64,000 nt of DNA, taken from NCBI GenBank assembly GCA_037953625.1, contig CM075654.1:49607001-49671000 (forward strand), written 5' to 3'. Source of the DNA: Crotalaria pallida. Lineage: Eukaryota; Streptophyta; Magnoliopsida; Fabales; Fabaceae. The notes beneath the pieces are model-generated. The model was given only the letters and a program-made list of their open reading frames with translations, was not told the DNA's origin and ran no database searches. Both the position numbers and the translations under genes were made by a program. Shown piece after piece: positions 33,901 through 45,691 of this stretch (positions within the stretch are counted from its first letter, which is position 1; every line of letters starts with the position of its first letter).

Positions 33901-34862
33901 AATCTTAAATAAACAAATTGTTTTTTATACCTTAGGTGTCTATTACCGTAAGCTGTACAGTTTTTTTAAAAAAAAAAAAGTAAGCTGTAATTTTTGTTTT
34001 GTCCTTATGATCTGATCTTTAAAAATTGAGAGATTGTTCACTTTTTCAAATAAAGAGATTAGAGAAATAAATGTATCAGCTAACAAAAAATTTAGCTCAT
34101 ACATCACAAATTCACAACTATTTACCAATTGTCATTGTTGGCTGTGAATTTGTGAATTTTAAAAATTAAAGAGACTAAAGACCTAAAGTGATTCCTATAA
34201 TTTTTTTCATAGTTAATTTAGTTTTTGAAAAAAATTTAAGTCCTAAAATAATTTTTGAAAATTTTGCTAATGAAACAGTTCGGCCCTAGAAAAAATTAAG
34301 TCATCAAATAGTTCTTAATGTTTTTTTTCTATGAAACAAATTGGTCCCTCAAAATTTTAACTTTACTTAGGGTTATAGCCGTGGATTATGTCGATATGAG
34401 TCTGCTCGATAAATAATAACTAGATTTATTATGTTTTTTAAAAATGGCTCAAAAAGATCATGGGAATTTTTCGTCCACATTACCAAAGCTAAATGTGCCT
34501 GACCTAAATAAGCCAACGTAACTCTTATCACATAAAAACCCGATCAAATCTTATTTAAAAAGTGGTATGTTGCATGTTTAGGTAGATAATGTTTTTACGA
34601 GAATCTTATCCGGGATTTTTTAGTCATCCCAATCATGGCCAAAGCTCAAAGTGGGTGTATCCAAACCTGATCGAGAAACCCAAATCAATATATCTAATTT
34701 CACCTTATTTAGTCCAAACTTATGGGAATTAAATTGTCCCATGAAATTATTTGAAAAGACCAAGTTGCCTCAAGAGAGAAAACTTCAAGGACTATTTAAT
34801 GACTATATTTTTTAAAGGATGAGATTATTTGGTGAAAAAAATTTTCAAAAACTATTTTGAAT

Positions 34863-37800
34863 CTTTATATTTACTAGCAAGTAAGCCCGTGCACATGCAC
34901 GGGGCCATTACGCGAAGCCCCTAATTTAAAGGTGAAATTATTAAAGGTTTCATATCATGACTTAAATTTGATTAACAAATAATTGATTAAAATTTGTTGT
35001 CATGACTTAAATTTCATATTTTAAAAATAACCAAATTCTAAAGAAATTCAAATTATATCATGTCAAGTGACAAAACTTTCCTTAACCCTCTTAATCTGGT
35101 TGTTTTAGAATTTGTTGATTTGTTAGATTATTTTCATGATTTTTTATTTTTGTAATTTTTTATCATTTTTTTAAGACAAATGAAGCATTTTAAATATTTT
35201 TTTTATTTTTCTTAACTTCAATCATAAAAACCCATAATCTTTTGATTTTTTCAAGATAATAAAGTTTATCCCTTTTTAGATTCCTATTCTCAACCCAAGA
35301 TTATTAAAAACTCTTACTTATGCATCAATGCATAACAAAAACCATTAATTAATAATAATCAACTTGAAAGTATTCTTTAAATGTTGTAGATATTTATCTC
35401 ATATTTATCTTCTCGATGATCTAATAAATTTCGGTCTTCTCAATGATCTCATTAAGTTCTCTTCTATTAGTAATAGATTTCTTTTTTTTTAGTTTGAAAA
35501 AAATTTGAATCAGATTTAGAATAAAATAATTACATTCAAAAGAATAATATAATACCTAAAATTGAAACATTTTAATGGAATACAAATTTTCGTAACTTAT
35601 GAATCAATGCATAACAAAAACCATTAATTAATAATAATCAACTTGAAAATATTCCTTAAATGTTGTAAATATTTCTCACATATTTGTCTTCTCAATGATC
35701 TTATTAATTTAGGTCTTCTCAATGCCATTAATTTCGATCTTAAATGTTGGAGATATTTCTCTCCTATTTGTCTTCTCAATAATCCCATTTATTTCGATAT
35801 TAAATATTGTAAATATTTCTCTCCTATTTGTCTTCCCAATAATCCCATTAATTTTGGTCTCCTCAATGCCAATAATTTCGATCTTAAATGTGAGAGATAT
35901 TTTTCTCCTATTTGTCTTCTCAATAATCCCATTAATTTCGGTATTAAATATTTTAAATATTTCTCTCCTATTTGTCTTCCCAATAATCCCATTAATTTTG
36001 GTCTTCTCAATGTCATTAATTTCGGTCTTCTCAATGATCTCATTAAGTTCTCTTCTATTAGTAATAGATTTCTTTTTTTTTGTTTGAAAAAAATTTGAAT
36101 CAGATTTGGAATAAAATAATTACATTCAAAAGAATAATATTAATAATCCCATTAATTTCATTTGAATTAATTTTAAATATTATAGATGTTTCTCTCCTAT
36201 TTGTCTTCTCAATAATCCCATTAATTTCGATCTTAAAATGTTGTAATATTTCTTTCCTATTTGTCTTCTCAATAAACCCATTAATTTCGATCTTAAAATT
36301 TGTCTTCCTATTTGTCTTCTGAATAGATTTCTTTTTTTTTGTTTGAAAAAGATTTGAATCAAATTTGGAATAAAATAATTACATTCAAAAGAATAATATA
36401 ATACCTAAAATTGAAACTTTTTAATGGAATACAAATTTTCGTACTTATGCATCAATGCATAACAAAAACCATTAATTAATAATAACCAACTTGAATATTA
36501 GTAACTGATTTCGATTAAAAATAACTATTTAGTAACTGATTTTTTTTCTTCTATTAGTAACTGATTTTTTTTTTTTAATATTAGTAACTGATTTCGATTA
36601 ACAAAAAATATTGAATAAAAAAAACCTAAAAAACTAAAAGTTGCTCTATTGTTAAGAGAGCCTAAAGAATAGGAATAGAAAACAACACAATGAACAATTT
36701 GATTCAACTTCACATTTATAAGATTTGAATGTGTTAAAAAAAATCAATTACAGAAGATTAAAAAGCTTCACTGCTCGAGATTAAAAAGGTCCTTCAAATC
36801 CTCACTCTCATTCGTATTCCAAAACTGCAGTGAATAATAATATTAGCAAATAAATTATTAGTCTCAAAAACAAATCTTACCATATAAATTATTAGTTTCA
36901 CCTTCAACCCTTGAAATCAACTCCCTTCAAGTCTTGATCTTTCTTCACTTCCAACACTTGCAAGAAGACAAAGTAGACCAAAAGTTAAAAGAAATACAAC
37001 AGCAAAATTATATAGGTAGAAATTTAACATAAATATTGAATAGAAATTGACAAAAAGAAATTAGAAACAAAGAAATAAAAGATTCTTGAAAAAAAAAGAA
37101 ATAAATAAATAAATAATATTTTTGTTATTAATATTTTTGGGAATAAAGAAATAAATAAATAAATAAAAGAATATGTTGAAAAAAAAAAGACAAAACCTGT
37201 GTATGTGTGTGCGGGGGGAAACCCTATTCTCCCCTTCTCCTTCTTGTTCCAGCCGCAGCCCCATTCCTTGGTGTCTCTCTCTCTCATCCCTCCTCCCTCT
37301 ATTCCGGTCTTCTTCTTCAACCACCGCCGCTGACCCACAACCACCCTCACGGCCTTCGTCCCTCTATCCATCACTGTTTCGAGCGCACTCTCTCTCTCCC
37401 TATCTTCTCCAGTCGCGCTCTCCCTCTCACTGCGAATTGGTTCGATTCGCGAAGCCGCCGTCGCCAGTCGCCATGGTAGCACCCTTCTCCACCAACATCA
37501 ACACCGACTGATCTCCACCGACAGGGATCCATCACGCACCGTCCTCCATCAACCACCGCCGTTCTTCTCCGTCAACCATCGCTTCTTATGATGTGTATGT
37601 GGTTGGATTCACCCCCTCAAGCATCAATTTTTGAGTTGGGAAGAAGATTTAGGATTTAGGGTTTTTGATTTTCCCCTTTCTTTCTTCTTCTTTTCATTTT
37701 TGATTTTGTTAATTTTTTTTTAAATTTCTGCTGTGCTCTGCTCTGTTTGCATCTTGATTTTGTTTGGAACAAAAAATTTCTTCTTCGTTCGTGGCATGAT

Positions 37801-39540
37801 GATGAGACCATGAGAGAGCGAGTGAGAGAGAGTGAGAAAGAGAGATAGACGAAATGGGTGAGAGATGAGGAAGAGAAAGAGTCGTGAGGCATGAGGGAGT
37901 TTTTTCATTATTATCAGATACACATATATATTGAGACTCCATTCATTAAGCACATATATTGAGACTATTTAACACCATTGGGCTTCCCAATTAGCACATA
38001 TATTGAGATTCTCAATTACAGCACATTTAATTACCGGCCACAATCAACTAACCCATTTGAATTAGTCAAAATTAGTCAAAATCAGAATTGATTTTGGAGG
38101 GAAAATTAGATCTAATTGCAGACCCAGAAGAAATTATAATAGTATTGATTATTTTATTCCAAATCTGAATCAAATCTTTTACAAACAAAAAAAACATAGA
38201 GAAATATATGAGGAAGTTATTATGATTAAAAATTAAAGTATATTTTTTTAGTTTCTTAACTTTTGGTTTTTTAGGTTTTTTTTATTCAATATTTTTTTTT
38301 ATAGAAATCAGTTACTATAAAAAAAAATCAGTTACTAAGAGAAGAAAAAAATCAATTACAAAATAGTTACTAAAAGTATGAAAATATGGTGTGATTCATT
38401 AATTAATAGAAGATAAATTTTTAATAGAAGAGAATTTAATGGGATCATTGAGAAAAACAAAATTAATGGCATTAAGAAGACCAAAATTAATGAGATTATT
38501 GGGAGCACAAATAGGAGAGAAATATTTACAATATTTAATACCGAAATTAATGGGATTATTGAGAAGACAAATAGGAGAGCAATATCTCTAACATTTAAGA
38601 TCGAAATTAATGACATTGAGAAGACCGAAATTAATGGGATCATTGAGAAGATAAATAAGTGATAAATATTTACAACATCTAAGGAATATTTTCAAATTGA
38701 TTATTATTAATTAATGGTTTTTGTTATGCATTGATGCATAAGTTACGAAAATTTCTATTTTATTAAAAAGTTTCAATTTTAGGTATTATATTATTTTTTT
38801 TAATGTAATTATTTTATTCCAAATCTGAAGCAAATCTTTTTCAAACAAAAAAAACATAGAGAAATATATTAGGTAGTTATTATGATTGAAGATTAAAATA
38901 TATTTTTTTTATTTTCTTAACTTTTGGTTTTTTAGGTTTTTTTATTCAATATTTTTTTCATAGAAATAAGTTACTATAAAAAAAAATCAGTTACTAATGG
39001 AAGAAAAAAAAAATCAATTGCTAATTAGTTACTAAAAGTATGAAAATATGGTGTGATTCATTAATTAATAGAAGAGAACTTAATGGGATCATTGAGAAGA
39101 CCGAAATTAATGGCATTGAGAAGACCAAAATTAATGGGATTATTGGGAAGACAAATAGGAGAGAAATATTTACAAATATTTAATACCGAAATTAATGGGA
39201 TTATTGAGAAGACAAATAGGAGAGCAATATCTCCAATATTTAAGATCGAAATTAATGGGATCATTGAGAAAACAAATAGGTGATAAATATTTACAACATT
39301 TAAGGAATATTTTCAATTAGGAAAACCAATAATATAATACCTAAAATTGAAACTTTTTAATTTGAATCAGATTTTGGTCTCTCACATTTGGGCTTGAAGC
39401 CCACTAACTCAATAAACACTCACATAATAAATGCACTCTCTCTCATTGATTAAACAATGATTAACAGACTTCTTAAGTCAAAATTGGTCAAAATTGACTG
39501 CTAAAATCATATTTTGGTCTCCTAATTGAAAACCATTATG
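34863..39540. mobile_element. Composite element with large inverted repeats, unclassified
   Basis: A 4.7 kb insertion relative to copy A. The left end reads TCTTTATATTTACTAGC followed by the hairpin GCCCGTGCA-CA-TGCACGGG, like a Helitron 5' end, but I found no CTRR end with a hairpin on the right. The arms at 35330-36490 and 38150-39330 are inverted copies. They contain repeats of CTCCTATTTGTCTTC-CAATAATCCC about 60-85 bp apart and the block GCATAACAAAAACCATTAAT. The centre (37170-37990) is GC-richer, starts like a plant 5' UTR, and could be captured host sequence. The repeat-derived frames at 35643-36322 are not genes. Confidence 0.55.
37170..37990. other. GC-richer core of the inverted-repeat element
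   Basis: Pyrimidine-rich CTCTCTC stretches, frames of up to 152 codons on both strands, and an AGGATTTAGGGTTTTTGATT block. It looks like captured leader or promoter sequence. No protein family is recognised and overlapping frames on opposite strands argue against coding. Confidence 0.35.
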
Positions 39541-40054
39541 GATTTATAATAATATTGATCAGAGACTAAATATAATGAAGTAAAAAAAAAAAAACAAGGA
39601 ACAGTTTGGCATTTAGTCTAGGAAGAAAGGTTTGAAAATGAAAAATAATCTTAAAAAAAATTCTCCGAAGGGAGCAGTAATAGTATGGAGCTTGGGAAAA
39701 ACCTTTTTTTATCATAAAAATTGCTCAAACTTAAACTATGACATACAAGTTTGTCGAACGTGCTTTAAATTTAGCACAAATTTAAGGCCAAAATAAAAGT
39801 AAAGAACCAAACGCAACCTAAATTATAATCTTCATTACATCTTAAAACAAATCTATCTTACATGTTTACTTTGTTTTTTAATCATAGATCAACTTTACAC
39901 ATTATCTTCAATTTTATCTCCCTTTATTTTCGGCCATAATTCTGTTTTTTTAATCTTAAATTCAGACAAACACAAAAAATCAACAAAGGCAACTTTAAAG
40001 CTACAAAGGCAATTATATATCGTAAATTGTAATTATATATCCAGCACAGCAAAG

Positions 40055-40773
40055 CAATGAAGTCAAAAGTGTGCTTCAAAGTGTCGAATCGAACGACTCA
40101 ACGCGTTGCCATGGAGGAATCGTGCTGGCGCGGACGGAAAAGCGCTCCGAAGGCGACGCGGATCGGAGCGCAGCTCTGATGCGTGGAAACGTGGGAGCGC
40201 AGTGCGTTTTTGCGCTGGAGGAAGAAGAAGATCTCGCGCTGGACGGCTGGAGGAAGAAGATCTTTCCGGGTTTTTGACCCGGTTTCTTGACCCAGTTCAG
40301 CCCAACCCTAATTTTAAGTTTTTAACCCCCTTTTTTTTTTCTTTTTTCTTTTACCCTAATTTTACCCGCCCAGACCCCCACATTGAGAGAAAAAAAAACG
40401 TGCTTTTTACCTCTCTCTCACCCAATCCCACGATTCTTCTCCTCTCTCCATCAATTTCTTTTCTTTTTAACAATCTTCTTCTACCTTCTTCATACTCTTC
40501 TTCTCCCTTCTTTCATACGCACATTTTTTTTCTTCAACTCCTTCCTTCTTCACTTTTTTCCCCTCAATTCCTTCTTCCTTCTTCATGTTAAACCAGCCCC
40601 TTTCACACCATAAACACGTTAATATTTTTATGGATATATATGTCATATGTGTGTATTTTTTTAAATGTAATTTTGCAATTTGGTTGAAGCTACGCTTCGT
40701 GATACGCTTTATCGCTTCTACGATCCTACCCCCCTTCCCGTGCCAAGCTTAAATCTACGCTTTAACTACCTTG
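40055..40773. mobile_element. hAT-type non-autonomous element, duplication CAGCAAAG
   Basis: 719 bp flanked by CAGCAAAG at 40047-40054 and 40774-40781. Imperfect termini are CAATGAAGTCAAAAGTG and CTTTAACTACCTTG. Copy A has the uninterrupted sequence near 6180-6195. The inside has a GC-rich block (40090-40260) and pyrimidine tracts; a 161-codon frame there shows no recognisable domain. Confidence 0.8.
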
Positions 40774-40917
40774 CAGCAAAGGACTTTATTAAAGCAACAA
40801 AGAAGCATGAAACTTGTAAGACCCTATATTTTCATAAATAAATAAAAATAAGTATTTAAAATAAATAATGTTATTATATTGAATAAAATAATGAATTTTC
40901 TGAAATTAGGTTAAAAT

Positions 40918-41066
40918 ACTCGAGTGTTTTGGGGAGGACTCGAGTATAATCATTAGTTGTTTGAAAAATTTGAATTTTGAGTCGAAAGACTCGAGTCTTT
41001 CATAGAAGACTCGAGTGTTCTTTGAATTGCTGAAAAAGACTCGAGTAAAGGGAAAAAGACTCGAGT
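40918..41066 (+). promoter_or_regulatory. Three ACTCGAGT pairs upstream of TATA box
   Basis: CG centres at 40921/41, 40992/41012 and 41042/62, each pair 20 bp apart. The third pair ends about 125 bp before TATAAAT (41188). Confidence 0.7.
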
Positions 41067-41187
41067 ATTTCGAGCAGTTCTGCAAAAAAATAAAAGTCGG
41101 TTTCAAACCAAATTGAAGCTAGCAGCTCGTTCCACTTAGTTACAAGCACCCAGCTGAACTTTACTTCGTAGGGAGGTAACCTGAAAC

Positions 41188-41194
41188 TATAAAT
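41188..41194 (+). promoter_or_regulatory. TATA box of the Tekay-like LTR
   Basis: ACTATAAATAAG context, followed by a pyrimidine-rich leader (CTCTGTTTTC, TTCGATTCTCCCTCC). Confidence 0.6.
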
Positions 41195-42117
41195 AAGTAC
41201 TTTGGAGGGCCAGAAACACATTTGCAACACCCTAAACCCGAATTCCTATACAAACACCCTCTGTTTTCAAGTGCAAACTTTGCACCTTCGATTCTCCCTC
41301 CTCACTCAACCAAATTCTGTGAAACCAAAACACGATTTGAGTTCTGATTCCCCTCTTGAATTAGAACCAATAGCCACACGAAACTACCTCCTGTAGAGCA
41401 AGTTCTAGGCAATCAAAATCAAGTCCCTAAAGCTGCGAAAAACAGAGTGCAAATCAGCACCTTCAACCCTTCTTTCTCGAATTGGTTTGGTAAACCCAGG
41501 AACCCTCTTGATCTCAAATTTGTTTCTGAGTAAAGTTAGCATTCCCTAGTTTCTTAAGCTAACTTATTTCGTTCTTTTTCATGCCTTAATCATGGTGAAT
41601 TTGATGGCCAAAGTTTGTTGTTCAAAGTACAAACCTTGAGTGTTGAAACTCAAGCTTTGATCCAGTCCCTCTCCTCTTCAACCAATCGATCCCCTAACTT
41701 CTCTAAGGTATGGGAGAAGTTATCTAATCGCTACAATGATAAATAATAAGCTAAATTCAAAGGAACCATATGAGGTTCATGGGCAACATAAGTTAGAAAT
41801 GGGAATCTGATTTGGAGGCCAGAAACCCATAGTTTTTGTATTCAAACAACTTTAATTGAACCTAAGGAAGCTCACTGGATTGATTTTCGAACTTAAAATC
41901 AAGTAGAAATCAAAGTCATAGGTTTAATTGGTTATTTGCTATGTTTTATGAGATTCTGTGATTTGATTATGTTCCTGTTATAATTGATGATAATTGATAT
42001 GTGCAATATGTTTATTATGTGAGGAATAACCCCTGTTTGGTGCAGGATTGAAGTAAAGGAGTATGAGTCTCGAATTGGCATTAAAAGTGCATAAAACTGG
42101 TGCTGTTGCAGAAAAAA

Positions 42118-42237
42118 GACTTGAGTAATTTAAGGAAGACTCGAGTATTCTGGGAATTGGGAAGAACACTCGAGTAGATCTTTAAAGACTTGAGTATTTT
42201 TGCATGAACAACTCGAGTAGTCAAGAACTACTCGAGT
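42118..42237 (+). promoter_or_regulatory. ACTCGAGT cluster inside predicted LTR intron
   Basis: Three pairs with centres near 42122/42142, 42171/42191 and 42214/42233 (spacing 20, 20 and 19 bp). Two sites read ACTTGAGT, the change expected from deamination of a methylated CG. Confidence 0.65.
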
Positions 42238-42783
42238 AATTTGAGCAATTTTCAGAAAAATCTTACTTTTTAAAATTGCACTAAATTAACTCGTCTAAAC
42301 TCCTAAATTACTAAATTATTAATATTATGTTTACAACTTAAATCCCGTTGGTTGATAGCTATCCTGGAGGTGTCCTACTGGAATCTTATTCAGTGGTTGA
42401 TTAACCCCTACAGGAGTCCCAACGGAAGTGCGTGTGACGCTCTCTTTTCTATCTTGAAAATAAGTAATATTTCCAAATAGTTGAATACTTGCTATCAAAA
42501 TTAGGACTAGAAAATTTTTCCTTTTTAACTTAGTACTTGCTTGATCATAAACCCTCATATGAATTCGGCTTGATAATGTCTTAAGTTCGAAAAGGTTTTC
42601 GAGAGAACATTTCTGTAATTCTAGAAAACATTATTCGTAGTTCTTATTAAAACATATCATTGGTCTCTCGAGTTGGGTTTGAATATATGAAATATAACCT
42701 TATTGCCGAATCCTTTTGAAATAGAAATCAGAGTTCGCGGAAGTAAAAATAATACTTATGGGGCACTGCTGAGGTAAATAAAA

Positions 42784-42819
<36 letters not shown>

Positions 42820-43071
42820 TAACATAAAACCCCATCAGTACAGTCAGTAGCAAGTGGTAAAAAGTCGAGATAGCAAGTTTGGTGAAACATATACAGACCA
42901 GCTGCATAAAATAAAACCTCACTCTAAGACCTCTCAAATATATACAATATAAGACAAAATCCAAAAGTAGAAGTCTCAGAGCAAGTCATCCGTGTCCTCA
43001 GCAGCTCCTCAGATCCTCCACAACTCTATCCCTAGGATCTAGGATCCAAAACATCTACGCTATGCAGGCTC

Positions 43072-43545
43072 CTATGAACCAGCGGGTCCACCTCTAGCTG
43101 AAACAGTCGGCTCAACATGCACCGCCTCCTCGCTCTCATCCTCCACAGGGTCCTCCTCGACCTCGCCCGACTGTGTAGAGACCCCACCACTGGGTCTAGG
43201 ATCTGCAGAGGCAGTCCTATCATAGTCAGTCGGACCAGGAGAAGGAGTCTCCTCAATGACAACTCTATGGGAAGAAGGATGAGAACGAGTGGCAGCTCTG
43301 AAACGAAAACTATGAAAACGACGCATAGGTCGAGCCGGGGGTGGTCCTCTATATGTATAAAAGGGTGGAACATGCATAGTATAGACTAATGGGATCCTAA
43401 ATCGACGAGGTCGCACTCGCACCAGAGGGTTGGGGTGGTAGAGAGTGATCTCCACCTCACCCTCAAAGGTGGCACGGTGCTCCTCATACGTCCATATGCC
43501 ACTAGGGATAGGGCGTATCTCGATGCAAGCTAGGTATCTGGCCAT
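43072..43545 (-). CDS. LTR-encoded MARYL-family protein (B2 copy), unknown function
   Basis: 157 codons from the ATG that follows the predicted splice acceptor TTTAG|GTGATGG. The core MARYL, YEEHRA, FEGEVE, HPNPLVRVRPRRFRIP and PPFYTYR matches the B1 frame without gaps for about 65 residues. The linker is Ser/Pro/Arg-rich and the C-terminal part acidic (EVEEDPVEDESEEA). The pattern of substitutions against B1 is mostly conservative, as expected if the protein was under selection before these copies became solo LTRs. No known domain is recognised. Binding to the element's own palindromes is a hypothesis only. Confidence 0.65.
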   Translation of the reverse strand: MARYLACIEIRPIPSGIWTYEEHRATFEGEVEITLYHPNPLVRVRPRRFRIPLVYTMHVPPFYTYRGPPPARPMRRFHSFRFRAATRSHPSSHRVVIEETPSPGPTDYDRTASADPRPSGGVSTQSGEVEEDPVEDESEEAVHVEPTVSARGGPAGS

Positions 43546-43742
43546 CACCTAAACAGGGCACAGGGAGTAAGTATACACATATACATAATTGATAAAGACT
43601 AAATTACAAACACAAGTATATCATGGACAGATAATAATGCAAATACATATGAGCACACCAATTTTTCAACATTGTATCTCTTATAATGCAAGTGGCATGA
43701 TGTATGATTTTCTATCCACAACTGAGACCTCTAAAGTCCATC

Positions 43743-43975
43743 TTGGACGTCCATCCAATACACCCTTGTGTTCCCGGAACACCGACATTTGTTCCCAGAA
43801 CATAATGCCGAACCATACTTGGATAATAAGCATCACTCCCGGAGTGTGCACCACGTTCCCAGAACGCATAAAAAAAAACCAGGTCCCGGACACTGGCCAC
43901 ATATCTATAATGTGTCATCAAGTAGGTTATAATTTGGTACTCCCGGAGTACCCTCCTCATATTCCCAGAATATGA
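43743..43975 (-). repeat. Hairpin array of LTR B2
   Basis: Seven hairpins centred on CCCGG or CCCAG, each with a different, paired stem: GTGTTCC/GGAACAC (43768-43782), TGTTC/GAACA (43790-43802), CACTCC/GGAGTG (43834-43846), CGTTC/GAACG (43854-43866), CCAGGTCC/GGAC-CTGG (43879-43896, one bulge), GGTACTCC/GGAGTACC (43936-43952) and TCATATTC/GAATATGA (43957-43975). An eighth, weaker one is TTGGA/TCCAA (43743-43758). CCCGG and CCCAG types alternate about 20-22 bp apart. Confidence 0.85.
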
Positions 43976-44225
43976 TAAACGTTCCTACCAACCAAACTTC
44001 CAGTCTATATGGATGCACAAATATCAGGGTTGGTTTTATCTTTGCATTAATTAATATGATTTGGAAATGTTCCAATTTCTCCTTTTGAATGATTTATTTG
44101 AGGCATAATTTTTGGCATAAAATTCTCCTTTGAATTATCTCAAAACATGCCCTTAAACTTAGATTGGGAAAAACATAACCAATGGTATTCAAAAACCTAA
44201 CTTTTTATTTTTCAGATTCAGGTAC

Positions 44226-44631
44226 TAACCGGTTACGGTTTCAGGCTAACCGGTTAGAATTACAGACCTGAACTGTTTACCATTGTAATTCAGAAAACCC
44301 TTTTTCTTGAATTCTCTGCCCAATCCATAAACAGGTTTAACATTGTTTTACACCTCAAAAACCACTGTTTTCATCATTCAAAAGTCCAAATCATATTTTG
44401 TTTCCAAAAGAGCATAATTTTCTCTTGAAATTATCTCTTTAAATTAAGGTAATAACCCTCACCCTTAAATCTGAACCAAGCCAGTGTTATCAACTCCCTT
44501 TCAGATTATTTCCAATGAAATTAAAGTATAGATTTGAGTAAAACTAGTGAAACTTCAGGACTGTTTTATAAACTGATTTTCTTTTGAAATTTTACAGTGT
44601 CTAACCGGTTACAAATATCGAGTACCGGTTA
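44226..44631 (-). promoter_or_regulatory. TAACCGGTTA pairs inside predicted intron of B2
   Basis: Sites at 44226-44235 and 44246-44257 (21 bp apart), and at 44602-44611 and about 44623-44631 (20 bp apart). They correspond to the 9523-9718 cluster of B1 but with a different palindrome. Confidence 0.65.
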
Positions 44632-45554
44632 GATTATGCAGTCAGTCCATTAAAACAAGAGTTTTGACATATCATTCTTTTCATTTCTCAAATTTAACCA
44701 AATTTCATCATTTACCAGGGTTCATATACCTTAAAAAAATATATTTCATCACAGAAACAGATTCAATGTGCATGCATTAAGCTTCTTGCATCAAATTGCA
44801 TAAAAATCACTATAACCACAATTCAACACAACAAAACTTAAAATAAGCATTCAAATGCAAATTCCAGTATCAATATCCATTGCATGCATCAACACAAAGT
44901 TGCTCAAAGCAATATTGAACTAAAATTTGGCCTCCAAGCCTTTGTGCTTTTTCACACATAATGCCCTTTTTGAGTTTTGTTAACTCAAATCCTAAATACA
45001 TGATTTTTAGTCTAAATCTAGTATAAGGTAGACTTCTCCCATACCTTAAGACAGAGTTTGATGAAGATTGACACTGAAATTGAAGCAAAATCCACAGATT
45101 CCCTACCAAACTTAGGTTCTGCCCTTCACACACGATTTCAGCAACAGGGTCCAAAAACCACCACATATGACATAGGAATTGGTCAAAGAAATTGGGGAAA
45201 ATAGTTAGAAGTTGCTCTAGGTAACATGCACTAGGAATAGGAACAGATTTGGAACCAAAAGGGTCTATGTTCTTACCTAAATTGAACTCCAAAGCAAGCT
45301 CCAGAACTCAATCTCCCAGGTTTTGCAGAATTTGGAGCTGAACTTACAAAGCTTCGTTCTCCTTCCACACTCAACCTCAACTCTCAAATTTGGTGTCTTT
45401 ACAAAGCTCAAGATGTAAGCTTTGCAATGGTGTATGGCGCTCAGTCTCACTCTCAAAGACAAGGAAGAATTCCTCTGGATGAAATAGAAACCCTAATTCA
45501 ATCTTTCAGCATAAAACCAGTTGAATCAACCCCTCAATCCTCAGAAATTCTGCT

Positions 45555-45561
45555 ATTTATA
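45555..45561 (-). promoter_or_regulatory. TATA box of LTR B2
   Basis: GCCTATAAATAGC on the minus strand, about 135 bp downstream of the palindrome pair and upstream of the pyrimidine-rich leader. Confidence 0.6.
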
Positions 45562-45691
45562 GGCCAACAAGGGTTACATGCACGTTGACGCGTGTGTTTC
45601 CACTAATCTCAGGCTGTAATCGTGGCGATTTCGTGGTTAATCAAGAGATTACTCATCAAAATCCACTAACCCAGTTTCTGGGTTTATCGTC

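Larger units (their letters stand above)
32490..40814. repeat. Segmental duplication, copy B (with insertions)
   Basis: Collinear with 4150-6220 and expanded by three insertions: 33077-33900, about 34863-39540 and 40055-40773. It ends GCAACAAAGAAGCATGAAACT at 40794-40814, where the Tekay-like element begins. In copy A this point lies about 155 bp before the SUMO stop codon, so a second SUMO-like copy may lie beyond the retrotransposon, outside the window. Confidence 0.85.

Noticed and set aside
35643..36322. Ile/Leu/Asn-rich frames of 80-151 codons
   Set aside because: Direct translation of the tandem repeat in the inverted-repeat element.
34863..39540. Firm Helitron call
   Set aside because: The 5' end fits, but no CTRR 3' end with subterminal hairpin was found near 39540, and no Rep/helicase is present.
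40106..40591. 161-codon frame
   Set aside because: Inside a hAT-type MITE; half is Phe/Pro/Ser low complexity from pyrimidine tracts.
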